Shown here: positions 49,501 to 59,976 of the stretch, in pieces
Layout of the letters: every line of letters begins with the position of its first letter
Numbering within the stretch: position 1 is the stretch's first letter
Source: Clarkia xantiana subsp. parviflora
Lineage: Eukaryota > Streptophyta > Magnoliopsida > Myrtales > Onagraceae
Assembly (NCBI GenBank): GCA_036873135.1
Contig: JAPTYO010000004.1
Location: forward strand, 124,001 to 188,000
Length of the DNA stretch: 64,000 nucleotides
Reading direction: 5' to 3'
Program-made: the position numbers and the translations under genes
The notes under the pieces: generated by a model
Told to the model about the DNA's origin: nothing
Database searches by the model: none
What the model saw: the letters and a program-made list of their open reading frames with translations, nothing else

Positions 49501-49956
49501 GTTAAAAACCTAAAAGAAGTTTGAAGTATAGGTCATGTTGCGATTTGCTGTTTCAATTTCTTCTTTTGCGATTCGATGTCAGATGTGTATAAGATTTGTT
49601 GCTTTTCACTTTTCCGTACGGTTTTGGTGTAGGTTTTATTGTCAAAATCGCAATGACCTATACTAAAAGACTGTTTTTAGGTTCTCAACCCTTATTATTA
49701 TTGTTTCATTGCAACTTAAGTCAAAATTATGCTAATTGAACGTCAAAATCGGTTTTTGGACGTTAAATTGCACATAGAAAGTTGAGACAGCAAATCATAA
49801 CATGAAAAATTTTAGACTTTTTTAAATTCTTATTTTTTAAAGGTGAAGTTTGATTATGTTTGTTTGGAGCAGGAACCTCGGCTAGGAAGGTGGGGACGTG
49901 TAGCCGGAGTGAAGAACGGAGTTGCCATTCATTCTCTGAAGCTTGCTGAATCTTAG
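46515..49956 (+). CDS. YAO: U3 snoRNP WD40 protein (RRP9/U3-55K, YAO), seven exons
   Basis: Nucleolar WD40 protein that binds U3 snoRNA and is needed for early 18S pre-rRNA cleavage; the Arabidopsis gene YAO is essential for embryo sac and embryo development. Exons join(46515..46954, 47246..47588, 48072..48296, 48745..48964, 49104..49276, 49380..49445, 49873..49956) give 516 residues. Seen: lysine/arginine- and glycine-rich N-terminus with likely nuclear signal (GGGGGGKSRKKDED), a long acidic segment, then WD40 repeats with clear ends: SASKDGTIFHWD, ATGGLDRHIHLWD, FSGSYDRTIKIWN, AVGRDRTMQLFK, SGSDDGSIELWS, ASGAGNGYVRLWN; C-terminus PRLGRWGRVAGVKNGVAIHS is characteristic of RRP9. The open frame extends upstream to 46500 but only through a TTG; the ATG at 46515 fits the family. 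Intron 6 holds a small foldback repeat. Confidence 0.95.
49497..49690. mobile_element. Small foldback element in RRP9 intron 6
   Basis: Left arm TTAAAAACCTAAAAG then AGTATAGGTCATGTTGCGAT; right arm AATCGCAATGACCTATACT then CTGTTTTTAGGTTCTCAACC. The right terminus read inward is GGGTTGAGAACC, close to the GGGTTAA termini of the other families. No clear TSD. Confidence 0.5.
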
Positions 49957-50023
49957 TTTTCACTCTCATGATGTCCCCTGTTGCTCCAAATTTTGACTTG
50001 CTGTGTGTTCGATTTATAATATT

Positions 50024-50553
50024 GGGTTAATAACTAAAAAACTGTCCAAGGTTTACCTATGTTAAAATTAGGTATCTGAAGTTTGAAATGTTAAAATGAA
50101 CTGTCCCAAGTTTCATTTTTGTTGAAATTTGGTGTCTTTGTGCTCTTTTCATCTTCATTCCATCATTTTCATCAACCCACCAATCCACTCATAATCCATC
50201 GCTCTTTACTTTTCACAAAATCGTCAAATTTCACCTAAAAATTGAACATTAAAAAAAAAGTTTCTAGAAGAGTAGTGTAGAGCCATTTTCTAAGGACAAT
50301 AGAGCGAGATTTACTTGCTTGGATGTGACCAACTTTTTAGGTAACAGTCCCGGCAAGATGACAAGAAGATAGTGTGTATGAGAGCTCGAATTTGACAGAC
50401 GGTTTCGTCGGAATTGACTTCTATAAAGTAATTACACCGAGACACCAAATTTCAACAAAAATGAAACTTGGACAGTCCATTTTAACATTTCAAACTTCAG
50501 ACACCTAATTTTAACATAGGTTAAATCTTGGACAGTTTTTTAGTTATTAACCC
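50024..50553. mobile_element. GGGTTAA-terminal foldback element, family C, copy 1, exact 9-bp TSD
   Basis: A 530-bp element starting GGGTTAATAACTAAAAAACT and ending with its inverse, AGTTTTTTAGTTATTAACCC, flanked by exact 9-bp repeats tataatatt at 50015-50023 and 50554-50562. It sits 67 bp after the RRP9 stop codon and about 540 bp before the SPF45 start. Other copies at 40118-40637 and 15088-15600. No coding capacity; Mutator-like by TSD length and long inverted repeats. Confidence 0.88.
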
Positions 50554-51089
50554 TATAATATTATTATGATTGGTTTTAAAAACTTGTTGTATCTTCAAGA
50601 TGAATAGAAAATCGAGTTGCAAATTTTGGTGTAATCAATCTTTCTAGGAACTCTATGGTGCCAAATGTGTAAGCAAAAATACACAAGATTCAACCTGACA
50701 ATAACATTTATGAACTCAGGAAGGATTATAGATGATAAATGAAAATGTTAAAAACGCCTACAACTTTCCTTTACGTATACTTTCACTCCTGAACTTTTAA
50801 GAGATCACATCGTGGCCATCTTCAAAGAATTAGTCCGTCTCTCTGTTCTCAGATATCAGCTCCTGCTTTCCGGCCAAATCTGCTCCATCTTCGACAATCT
50901 GCTGCTGCTGTGCCCTAGAATCCTGGTAAACCCTAGTCTCGTTAATTGAGCTGATACCTCCAATCTACACTCATGCTCATTCTCTAGCTAACTTCCGACT
51001 ACTTCCTTCAATCGCTGCAGAGATTTTGGACATTGATTGTATCTTCGCTGCGACATTGGTGGAAGAATCGGAGTTTCTGTTCGGAGAGC
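50554..51089. other. SPF45 upstream region
   Basis: Probable promoter and leader. A 5' untranslated intron is possible, from the donor GTAAACC at about 50926 to the acceptor GCTGCAG at about 51020, but this is not proved. Confidence 0.4.
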
Positions 51090-53497
51090 ATGCTCGGCGG
51101 ATTGTACGGAGACCTACCTCCGCCCTCCTCCAACGATGAGGACAACCCTAGCGGCAGCAGCAGCTCCACCGTATGGTCAAGCAGCGCCAAGTTCGCCCCT
51201 GCCGCTCTCCGCAAACCCTTGACCCCTCAAACCATCCTCAGATCCCAAAACAGGCCAAAGCCTCAAGCCTCGACACCGCAGCCGAAGCCTATAGTGGCCG
51301 CGCCGGTGTTCGCGCCGCCGGATGACGTGGCTGTGCATCCCGCACTAGTGGGCGTTACGTCGATGATTGTTGAGGAGTACGATCCTGCAAAGCCAAATGA
51401 CTACGAGGAGTACCGGAAGGAGAGAAAGAGGAAGCAAGTTGAAGCGGAGCGGAGGAGGGAGCTGGAGAAGAGGCGGCAAGAGGAGGAGGAGCGAGAGATG
51501 AGAGAAAAGGAGGAGAGAGAGAGGGATAGGGATAGAGATAGAGATAAGGAGAGGAATATATCAGGGGAGGAGGCTTGGAAGCGGCGAGCAGCCATGAGTG
51601 GCGGTGCTCCACCTCGGTCACCATCACCACCTGGGAATGTAGATGGATTTACTATTGGAAAGTCGGAGACATTGGGGCTTGGAGTTGGAGCTGGTGGGCA
51701 GATGACTGCTGCTCAGAGAATGATGGCCAAGATGGGTTGGAAGCAGGGCCAAGGCTTGGGGAAGCAGGAGCAGGGAATTACGACTCCGTTAATGGCGAAG
51801 AAGACGGATAGGAGAGCTGGGGTCATTGTTAATGCAAGTGAGCCAAAGTCTGCCCCTGAAAAGAAGGTCAAGAGTGTTAGCTTCAATAGTGCTCCTACAC
51901 GGGTTTTGCTGCTAAAGAACATGGTATTTGGCTTTATCCATCTATTTCATTTACATTTTGGAATCATGGCATTATGGCTTCATCATGTGGATTACTGCTA
52001 ATGTTCATTTGCCTTGCTACCTTGAATCAAGCATTTACGAATGAAGATTGTGACAAGTCATTTTTATGCATTGTCTCTCTGTTAAACCTAATTCTTTTTA
52101 TCAAATTCATTCCTTGTGAATTAGATGACTGGATCTCTTGGAGTGAAAACCCTGCTAGATTTAGGTACCTCAGCCATTGTCCTCTCCTTCATGGTTTTGC
52201 TATTCCTTGAGTACCATGAAAAATATGGCAGATCTCTCCCTTTGCCCGTTGTTACTACTGTTATTAATATTATTATGAATGTATGCCTAATTCTAAGGGT
52301 AGATGGAAAGGGAAAAATTCAACAGACAAAGACATACAGTTCTATAGCCTTCTTTGGTTTCAATATGATCTGATGATTGAGCAGTCTTATATTCGAGAGA
52401 GACAGTATTCTCAGTTACAATTGAAGTTCCTTCTGAATGACATTAGAACCTCCTTGAAGTTTTAGGGTCATTCTGTTTGGTAATGCTGTCCTCACTGACC
52501 CCAATAACCTTTCCTTTGAAGCCCTGAATACTTTGTTATCAATGAGTACTGTACAGCTAGATTTTGTTCAACTTTGTCGAGTGCCTTGTCTCTGCATTCT
52601 TCATCCAATTAAATCGAAGGGACAAAGCGGAAGTCTTGAATTGGCAATTTCTGACCTCTACTAGTACTCCTCTTCCCCTGCCCATGCATTCTCTTTCAGT
52701 GAATATTGTTTTTCTGCATAATGAAAAATGAAATGTGAATATATTTTCAGAAGTTTGGTCCAGTGTTATTACATTTATGTCCTTGCTTGTGTTGGTCTTA
52801 ATCCTGCTGGAAACCATGCCATTTCCTTCTTCAAGGTCCTAATCTCTTTAGTTTTGTCTAGTTTTTGAGACTATTGATTGTTCTTCATTTGGTCAAATGA
52901 CCTCCATTCATCAAGGTCCATATCTCTTTAGTATCACCTAGATTTTGGGATTATGTTACTATTGTTAGTTTTAAATCTTGTTGTAAAGCATGCCGTTTAC
53001 TTATTCAAGTCCATCGGTTGTAAGTTCCTGAGCTGAACTTTCTTGCTTTTATTTGAGATATGTTAACTTTGGTTAATCAATGCCTAAATGAGATGATCAT
53101 CTTTGGTTTTTGGTTTTTTTAAGGGGAAATATACCTAGTATTATATCTCAAAAGAGTTGAACTGGATCTATCTTAACCCTTTCATGCTTGATTCTCATTA
53201 AAGGTTGGGCCGGGCGAGGTGGACGACGAGCTAGAAGAGGAAGTGGGATCAGAATGTGCAAAATACGGGACCGTGACTCGGGTCCTTATATTTGAGATCA
53301 CTGAACCAAATTTCCCAGCTGAAGAAGCAGTCAGAATCTTTGTTCAATTTGAGCGATCTGAAGAAACAACCAAGGCATTAGTCGATTTGGGCGGTCGGTT
53401 TTTTGGTGGAAGAACAGTCAATGCTTCATTCTACGACGAGGAAAGATTCACTAAGAACGAACTCGCCCCTTTGCCAGGAGAAATCCCGGGTTTCTAA
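51090..53497 (+). CDS. DRT111: Splicing factor 45 homologue (DRT111/SFPS), two exons
   Basis: Nuclear pre-mRNA splicing factor; Arabidopsis DRT111/SFPS affects alternative splicing in light and ABA responses. Exons join(51090..51923, 53204..53497) give 375 residues. Seen: family start MLGGLYGDLPPPSS; charged coiled region with RDRDRDRDKER (about 105-155); G-patch about 207-247 (QMTAAQRMMAKMGWKQGQGLGK); C-terminal UHM (U2AF homology motif RRM) about 271-375 with RVLLLKNMV and the GGRFFGGR loop, whose RxF is the UHM signature for binding ULM peptides such as those in SF1 and U2AF65. The intron splits the UHM after VLLLKNM. An upstream in-frame ATG at 51033 exists, but MLGGLYGDLP is the conserved start. 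The 1280-bp intron shows no clear transposon. Confidence 0.95.
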
Positions 53498-53735
53498 CCA
53501 TCCATCTCCATAATTTAAATGAGTTTTATCCAAAGATAAGATTAAGATGCATGCTCATCGCTCTCATGGAATTAAGAACTTGTCGCATTTCTTCGTATCG
53601 TCTAGATATGAGCTTTTGATAGGCAATGCAAAACAATATTTAGATGCTTTTTTTGTTTGCTTACACCGCCAGTAAAAGTAACTTCTCTATCACATTAGAC
53701 AGTTAGGCACCATCCATACTAGAAATTAGATGATA
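53498..53735. other. Convergent 3' region
   Basis: Between the convergent SPF45 and BZR1-domain genes; their 3' untranslated regions must meet or overlap in these 238 bp. Confidence 0.5.
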
Positions 53736-54312
53736 TTAGTTGAGGTGACTTGGGCCTCCATAGTTAGAGCAAATGGGTAGTTGATTGGAGTTGTTGACAT
53801 TAGCGTTAGCTACCGTGGAGTCCAAGAAAGACGCAGGATTTTGTGGTGACAATGGCTTCGAGCATTCTCCATCTCCGGCACGGCAATTGACAACCACACT
53901 GCTTGTCGGTGTTGTATTGGTGCTTGTTCTTGAGGATCCACAGAGCAGGCAAGTACTCCCAATCTTGCACAACAGAAATTAAGCTTTTATGAATTACAGT
54001 TGTGTTTGTTTCTGTAATATTGCACTTATTTGACACTTTTTGGTAAAAGCTAACAGTAACTTATATTACGATTAGATTGCAACGGTTTGAACTCACATGT
54101 AAAACAGAGGTGGAGGGTCGATAGGTGGTGCCATCGGGCTCGACCACCCAGCCAGCCTCGGCTGCAAGGTGGCGAAGGACTTGATTGATGTCGGCCCGGG
54201 GTGTTAGAGGATAGTTGCTGTGCTTCCTCAATCCCCGGAAAATATTGGTAGTAATGGCTCTTCTCTCCCTTTCCCTCATCTTTGTCTTCTCTTTCTCCTT
54301 CTCACTCCTCAT
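53736..54312 (-). CDS. Short BZR1/BES1-type DNA-binding domain protein, two exons
   Basis: Exons complement(54312..54097, 53963..53736) give 147 residues. Residues 2-66 match the BZR1-type basic helix-loop-helix-like domain: basic [35 protein letters not shown], then [28 protein letters not shown]. The [17 protein letters not shown] and RADIN features resemble the N-terminal domain of the beta-amylase-like factors BAM7/BAM8 more than BZR1/BES1, whose domain has HCDNNEVLKAL. The tail, with [27 protein letters not shown], resembles the linker before the glucanase domain of BAM7/8, but then a stop follows and no glucanase domain exists. It could be a stand-alone DNA-binding protein or competitor, or a truncated relic. 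The intron is 133 bp with good GT-AG ends (GTGAGT donor). A TTG-started extension at 54333 was not used. Confidence 0.75.
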
Positions 54313-54817
54313 CTTTCTTCTTCTTCTTCCCAAAATTCAAACTTAAACTAGAGAGATACAATGTGAAAAGGGGGCCTGTCTTTTGGTTTGAATGTTAAAG
54401 CTCATGCTGTGAGAATGAGCAGCCTGAGAGGCTTAGTTGATAAAATGCATGAAAAACAAATAATTATTTCATTAATTAAATGGTAAGCAAACCAAGACAT
54501 GCATTGAGCACTTCATTGCCCACAAGAACTGCATTTCCCTTCTTTACACCAAGTAAAATTCAACCACACTAATTAGTTGGCTTCTGGGAAGTCACAAACT
54601 GAAATATTGATTCATTTCATTCTCTTTTGATGTGAAATCAACAACTCAGAGGGCTAACTAAATGTAACCCATCAAGCATTAAGACTATATAAAAGCATAT
54701 ATGAGCCCTAAATGGAAAACTGAGAAAGGTTTTAACTTGGAACAATCTACAATGACATTTCAAGTACCAACTATTTTGATTGTCAAGAAAAAAGGGCAAA
54801 CTTGATCATTATTCGAC
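54313..54817. other. Intergenic region
   Basis: Upstream of the BZR1-domain gene and downstream of bL32m, which share this 505-bp gap on the minus strand. No specific element seen. Confidence 0.5.
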
Positions 54818-56648
54818 TCAATTCTGCTCGTTTATGTTTCCTGGGTTCCCGCTGCAACAGAAAAAATGTGGCAGCTTGACACGGCCACAGCCCCTACAAT
54901 AATTCATATTTTGGATAAAGTAAGTTGCTTTGTATGAATAAGCATAAAAATTAATTAATCTCGTCTAGAATAGTGTAATAAAGATGACATATGTATGTAC
55001 ACTTTGAAACATTTAAACTAGGCAAAATAATATAATCTAATATGGTTAAGATTGAGAACAATCAACCACCAAAATGAACAAATTCAACTTTGAATTGATT
55101 CCTAAGCTTTGAAATTGCTTCAAACTAATAGGATTAATTAATCATAAAAGATTCAAATATATTGCTTCAAACTAATAGTATTAATTAATCATAAAACATT
55201 CAAATATACTTACTTGCAACGAATTATCACAGGAATAGGCTTTAGTGCCTTTGGTCCATTCCTTATACCTCTCTTGTGGCGAGAAACCTACATCAATGAA
55301 AACTACTTTTAACCTTAAAGATATCCATGAGCGGGTACAAAATATCAACTTTGGCCAAAATAAAAATTATATACATAGCCGCAAAACAAAGGTTCTAGGA
55401 TTCAAGAGAACTAACCGAGACAAAAGTGAAAAACAAAAAGTCCATTCAACTACATACTTTTCTAACAAAGATTTGCAACTTTCTACTATTTTAAGTTTTA
55501 ACTCCAAGGGAACAATTGCGAGGGAGCAATGTTACTAGAAAAATAACATTAAGGTCCAACTATACTCTAGATAATCAAAACTCAAAGTAAGAAGAAACAA
55601 CAATCTGGTTATAATTCTATTTCATGTTTGCCACACCTAAGGATACACGAACATCTAATCTGTTGAAATATTTATCTTTCCGTCCTTCATTTACCTTATC
55701 AACATTGATCAAAGGTTGCAAACATAAAACTGCTAATACCTCGGTCAAGGAACTTCGATTCGATCAAGCCATCGTAGAAAATACTACTCACATTGCTAAG
55801 GCAGAACTGTTCTCTGATGTCTTAGTTTTAAAATTGGCATGTTACTGCAGAGCTCAAGATACACGAACCGAATCACTCTCAGACATTGAGAAACTCCTTA
55901 TGTCTAATAGCATTTGAACTAATTATTAAAAACAAAATTAACGAAACACAAATATAATTATAGCAAATGTGAATGAACATTTCAAAAGCTTATGAAAGAA
56001 AGTAGACTAGCTAAGCTCAATCTATCAATGAGACAAGCTCATTGACTAATTTACTCTAGAAGCACAACTAGATCCTCCAATACATGAACAGAAAATGCAG
56101 CACAGCTTAAATCACTACTAAGATTCAAGGTACGAAGCTCAAAAACTGAACTTTGATTGCATACAATCTTTGAACATCTACTGCCACTTCTTTTACTAAA
56201 CAAAGGCTGCAGTTTAGAGCTTTTTTTGGCTGCTTCCATTTAGCCCCACAAGAAAAACAAATGCAAGAACTAAGCAAACAGCCGCACTCAATAGGGATTG
56301 TCGCGTACGAAAAACGATTGAAATAGGAACAGAATCAATAAACTAAATTGCCAAAACCCTAAACCCTTGCACCAAAATCTGAGAATCGAGAAGTTTAAGT
56401 ACCTTCTTTTTCGGTACGGCCATGAGCTCCATGGATATACCAGGTACAGAGCTCTGCGAACCGAAACCTACATCATTGTTGGGGATTTGCTGGTCGTGCT
56501 CCGGCAACACAAAGGTTGGAGATGAGATCGGAGGAGGAGCCATGAGGGAGTCCATCGGCGCAGGCTGTGCCGCGGCGTGCGTCCACCGCCTCAGCACCGG
56601 CATGAACCCGGAGCTGCTGGTTTTCAGAGTCGCTGTCCTCAACGCCAT
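54818..56648 (-). CDS. Mitochondrial ribosomal protein bL32m, three exons
   Basis: Protein of the large subunit of the mitochondrial ribosome. Exons complement(56648..56403, 55287..55214, 54893..54818) give 131 residues. Seen: N-terminus MALRTATLKTSSSGFMPVLR, rich in Arg, Ser and Ala, a likely mitochondrial presequence; a variable linker; then the L32 core VSPHKRGIRNGPKALKPIPV and the zinc ribbon CKGCGRVKLPHFFCC with cysteines at about 106, 109, 119 and 120. The start was taken at MALR rather than a non-ATG extension. Intron 1 is 1115 bp, unusually long next to exons of 74-246 nt; intron 2 is 320 bp. Exon joins are in frame at GT-AG sites. The ORF of exon 1 runs on past the donor but that reading lacks the L32 core. 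Confidence 0.9.
55288..56402 (-). other. Long intron 1 of bL32m
   Basis: No recognisable transposon ends. It contains a plus-strand open frame of 97 codons (55624-55917) with no family resemblance; not called as a gene. Confidence 0.5.
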
Positions 56649-56897
56649 TGCTATGGTTTTGGTTTCCTTTCTTCTACGATCTCCGCTGCAACTCACAAGT
56701 CACAATGGAGAGCCTGCTGAGAAGTGAGAGCTGATTCTTAGACTCGCGTAATTGGGCTAACAATATCCCCATTAAACTGTGGAAGCCCACGGCCCATAAA
56801 ATGATAAAAGAGAAATTAACAATGTTTTAAACAGGATCGGCAATCAGATCGTAAACCCTAAACCGATCACACTAGTGGTATCTAGTACTGTAGCCTG

Positions 56898-57397
56898 TAG
56901 GGATGGCAACGGGGCGGGGCGGGTATCGCTTGCCCCGTACCCGCCCCGCGGGTCGAGATGGTCGACCCGTACCCGTTCCGCGGGTCGAGATGGTCGACCC
57001 GTATCCGCCCGCCCCATACATCTTGCGGGGCGGGTTGATCCGCGGGTCGCCTACTAGAAGCACATATTTTATTAACAACAATTATAAACCATAAATTATA
57101 TATTTGTATATTCATATTTAGCTGAAAATTCGAATCATAAATTATAAATTTAAATCCAAATTAAAATACAAAACACCAAACTCATTAGAATTCTTATTAT
57201 TTTGACAATGTAGTATATTATCTATATAGTTTTATATAATATACATGCAATATGTATACAAATGATACCTGTGCGGGGTGGGGTGGGTCGACTCCAAAAC
57301 CGTACCCGCCCCACGGGTCATGGATCGCAGGTCGACGGGGCAAAAACGGGTCGGGGCCCGCGGGTCGGCGGGTACCCCTGACGCGTTGCCACCCCTA
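56898..57397. mobile_element. GC-rich hAT-type element, copy 2
   Basis: Starts TAGGGATGGCAACGGGGC and ends GCGTTGCCACCCCTA, with GACCCG/CGGGTC-rich ends and an AT-rich core like the 14455-15079 element. The 8-mer gtatctag follows the right end (57398-57405) and also occurs at 56878-56885, but 12 bases separate it from the left terminus. Confidence 0.8.
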
Positions 57398-57405
57398 GTA
57401 TCTAG

Positions 57406-58003
57406 AATGCACAGTGAACCCGATTCGATGAGTGAAAATCGTGTTATCGTGTCGTGTCGTGCGTGTCAATAATATCAAATACAAGCTCGTAATTTTCGTA
57501 TCGTGTTCATGTCAAACTATCGTGCCGAGCCCAAATTGACAGTCCTAATATTGATGATCAATGTTAGTCTTGTTATAGGATGATGAAATGAATCTTATTG
57601 AATTACAGCTAATTATTACTTCACAAGAAAATAAATCTAAACTAATTCACTTTTTAAGGATTGTTTAATATTTTTATATGAAGTTTACATTGATTAGTGG
57701 AACTGATCCACTGATTTCATAAATCAATTAAGTTATGGTCGGTAATTTAACTAGTGGATGAGGCCAAATACGAAAATAATAATACGGAATAAAGAATTCG
57801 AATAAGCATTTTAATACGAGACGTAAAAAATAATTATTTTTTACAAAAGTAGATTTTAGAATTATATTATAAATATTATTTGCAATTAAACATTTTCTTT
57901 CATAATTTATATTCCTTATATATTTTTACAAACACGACTTGTTAGTCACATGTTTCATATTTCAAAATAAATATGATATAGATACAAAGATATATAGAAT
58001 ATA
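57406..58003. other. Intergenic, no gene
   Basis: Short GTGTCGTG-type repeat near 57440-57470, then AT-rich sequence. Nothing else identified. Confidence 0.5.
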
Positions 58004-58695
58004 AGGTTAATAGTTTAGAAAATGTCTGAAATTTGGCCCATGTTAACCGGAGATGTCTGAAGTTGTAAAAGTTAATATGTAAGGTCTGAAGTCTCAAATT
58101 TGTAGATTTAAGGTTTTCCGTCCAATTTTAGGGTTAAATTTAACATAATTGTCTGAAATGACACTTTTGCCCCTTTTAATATTTTGTTTTATTTAATATC
58201 TTATTTGAGAAAATGTGAAATGACAAAATACCCCTGAAGTCAAATTAAAACCACCCGGCTCCGACCACCGCCACGCGACTCAGGCGACCACCACCCCGGT
58301 TTTGGCAACCACCACCCCGGCTCCGGCAACCACCACCCAACTCCAGCGACCGCCCCCACGGTTCTGATTGGGCTCCGGGGGCGGTCGTCGGAATTGGGTG
58401 GTGGTCGCTGGAGCTGGGGTGGTGCTTGACGGAGTCGGGGTGGTGGTCCCCGGGGTGGCTTTAATGGCATTTTGTCTTTTCACTTCAAGCATGTGAGGGG
58501 CACACTTTGATAGAAGGGTATTTTGGGAGTTTAATTTTATTTTCGGTCACATGTCAAGCATGTGACCAACTTCCATCAATTTTAACAGAAAAAATTAACG
58601 GAGACATCTTATATCCACAAAGTTGAAACCTCAAACCTCTCAAATCAACATTTGAAACTTCAGACATTAATATGGACCAAACTTCAGACATTTTC
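58004..58695. mobile_element. Foldback element, family D, with GC-rich palindromic core
   Basis: Left end GGTTAATAGTTTAGAAAATG then TCTGAAATTTGG; right end CCAAACTTCAGACATTTTC. The core (58260-58460) is a GC-rich imperfect palindrome of CACCACCC and GGGTGGTGG motifs. The 10-mer atagaatata flanks both sides (57994-58003 and 58696-58705), though the right arm lacks the last 14 bp found on the left. Proline-rich open frames here are artefacts of the repeat. Confidence 0.7.
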
Positions 58696-58698
58696 ATA

Positions 58699-58700
<2 letters not shown>

Positions 58701-58737
<37 letters not shown>
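58701..58737. repeat. (AT)n microsatellite
   Basis: Pure AT tract directly at the right edge of the family D element. Confidence 0.85.
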
Positions 58738-58739
<2 letters not shown>

Positions 58740-59650
58740 GCAATAATGAATGAAAATAGATTGACCTTATATTGGACTTTAGTTAATGAATTCAAAACCC
58801 CACCAATAATAAAATTATTCACGGTTCTCTTTTCTGCTTTAATTATTTAATTTAATTTCTTGGCGAATTGAATCCATCTACTTTGCTACTACTCCTTATC
58901 ATGGCAAGTATTTTATGATATATATATATATATATATATATGGAGTGGCACCATCATTGTGAAAGAAAGAGATCTCAATATTTTGCTTTTAGCATGAGCA
59001 TCCTATTGATCCGCATTTATTTTAATTATTTATATATACTATACTATGTTTACTATTTCTTTTTTTTTTTATCATAAACAGTCTACTTAAGAAATGGAAA
59101 TTAGATGAATTTCATAAATATATAGGAATAGTTTGTCCAGGACAAAATCAGAAATTATATTTAATGGGGCAATAATTGAATTATAAACAAATAGCTAGTA
59201 TACAAAGTATAATGGGCAAATGTAAGATTTTATAGAATCAAATACCAATAATTACAAAATTTAAAGTAAAAAAATGCATATAATAAGTTGAGGGGAACAA
59301 TTGTCTATCGTTCCATATTATCTACATTCCTTAGTGTGTATCGATCATGCAATATTTGGTCATCGCTAGAACAAAGAAGTATAAGAGTGAAAATATATAA
59401 TTACACTTTCCAAAAATATATATTTATATATATATATATATATATATAATTACAAAATTATCGCATAAAATATATAAACAAATTACAATCATCCTATAAT
59501 ATATGGAATTTTATAATTAACGCCCCCGACATGGAATTTGAAAGAAAATTGTGTACAGAAAAGTACAAATTAATTGCATAAAGCCAATGATATTACATTG
59601 ATCACTTGCTATTATCTGTTTTCAACCCCTTTACAACTATTTCTCCTCAT

Positions 59651-59652
<2 letters not shown>
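58738..59652. other. AT-rich intergenic with short TA tracts
   Basis: Short TA tracts at about 58918-58940 and 59420-59448. No gene found. Confidence 0.6.

Positions 59653-59695
<43 letters not shown>
59653..59695. repeat. (AT)n microsatellite
   Basis: About 21 AT units; source of Ile-Tyr open frames on both strands. Confidence 0.9.
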
Positions 59696-59696
<1 letters not shown>

Positions 59697-59819
59697 TTGA
59701 GAGGTGAGAGCTGTGAAATGGAAGCAAAGGTGCAAACAGCAATCAAGAGTGATAAAAAGTGGTGAGATGATTGAGTGGAGTTTTCATAAAATAATCTCTT
59801 TTGGTGCATGACAAAATGG

Positions 59820-59966
59820 GAGAGATTCTTGAATACATCGGTCATACCACGTGGCATCTACGTGGACCTTCAACCAATTAGGAGTGCCACATGTCAGCTC
59901 CTGATTGGTCGGAGGTCCACCACGTAGATGCCACGTGGTAGGACCGATGTATTGAAGAATTTCTCG
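59820..59966. mobile_element. 147-bp palindromic MITE with G-boxes and 10-bp TSD
   Basis: Starts GAGAGATTCTTGAATACATC; its end is the inverse with 22 of the outer 24 bases matching. Nearly the whole element folds back. Exact 10-bp repeats gacaaaatgg at 59810-59819 and 59967-59976. Each arm carries CCACGTGGCATCTACGTGG-type sequence, so each has a G-box core CACGTG. TSD length fits a Mutator-derived MITE. Confidence 0.88.
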
Positions 59967-59976
59967 ACAAAATGGG

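Noticed and set aside
51033..51089. Upstream in-frame ATG for SPF45
   Set aside because: The residues it would add are not family-like and MLGGLYGDLP is the conserved start.
55245..55917. Two plus-strand open frames of 97 codons in the bL32m intron
   Set aside because: No recognisable domain, no splice partner and on the opposite strand to the host gene.
58240..58492. Proline-rich open frames
   Set aside because: Produced by CACCACCC repeats in the palindromic core of a transposon.
59574..59765. Open frames of repeated Ile-Tyr on both strands
   Set aside because: Translation of the AT microsatellite; the same applies at 60447-60676 and 63271-63654.
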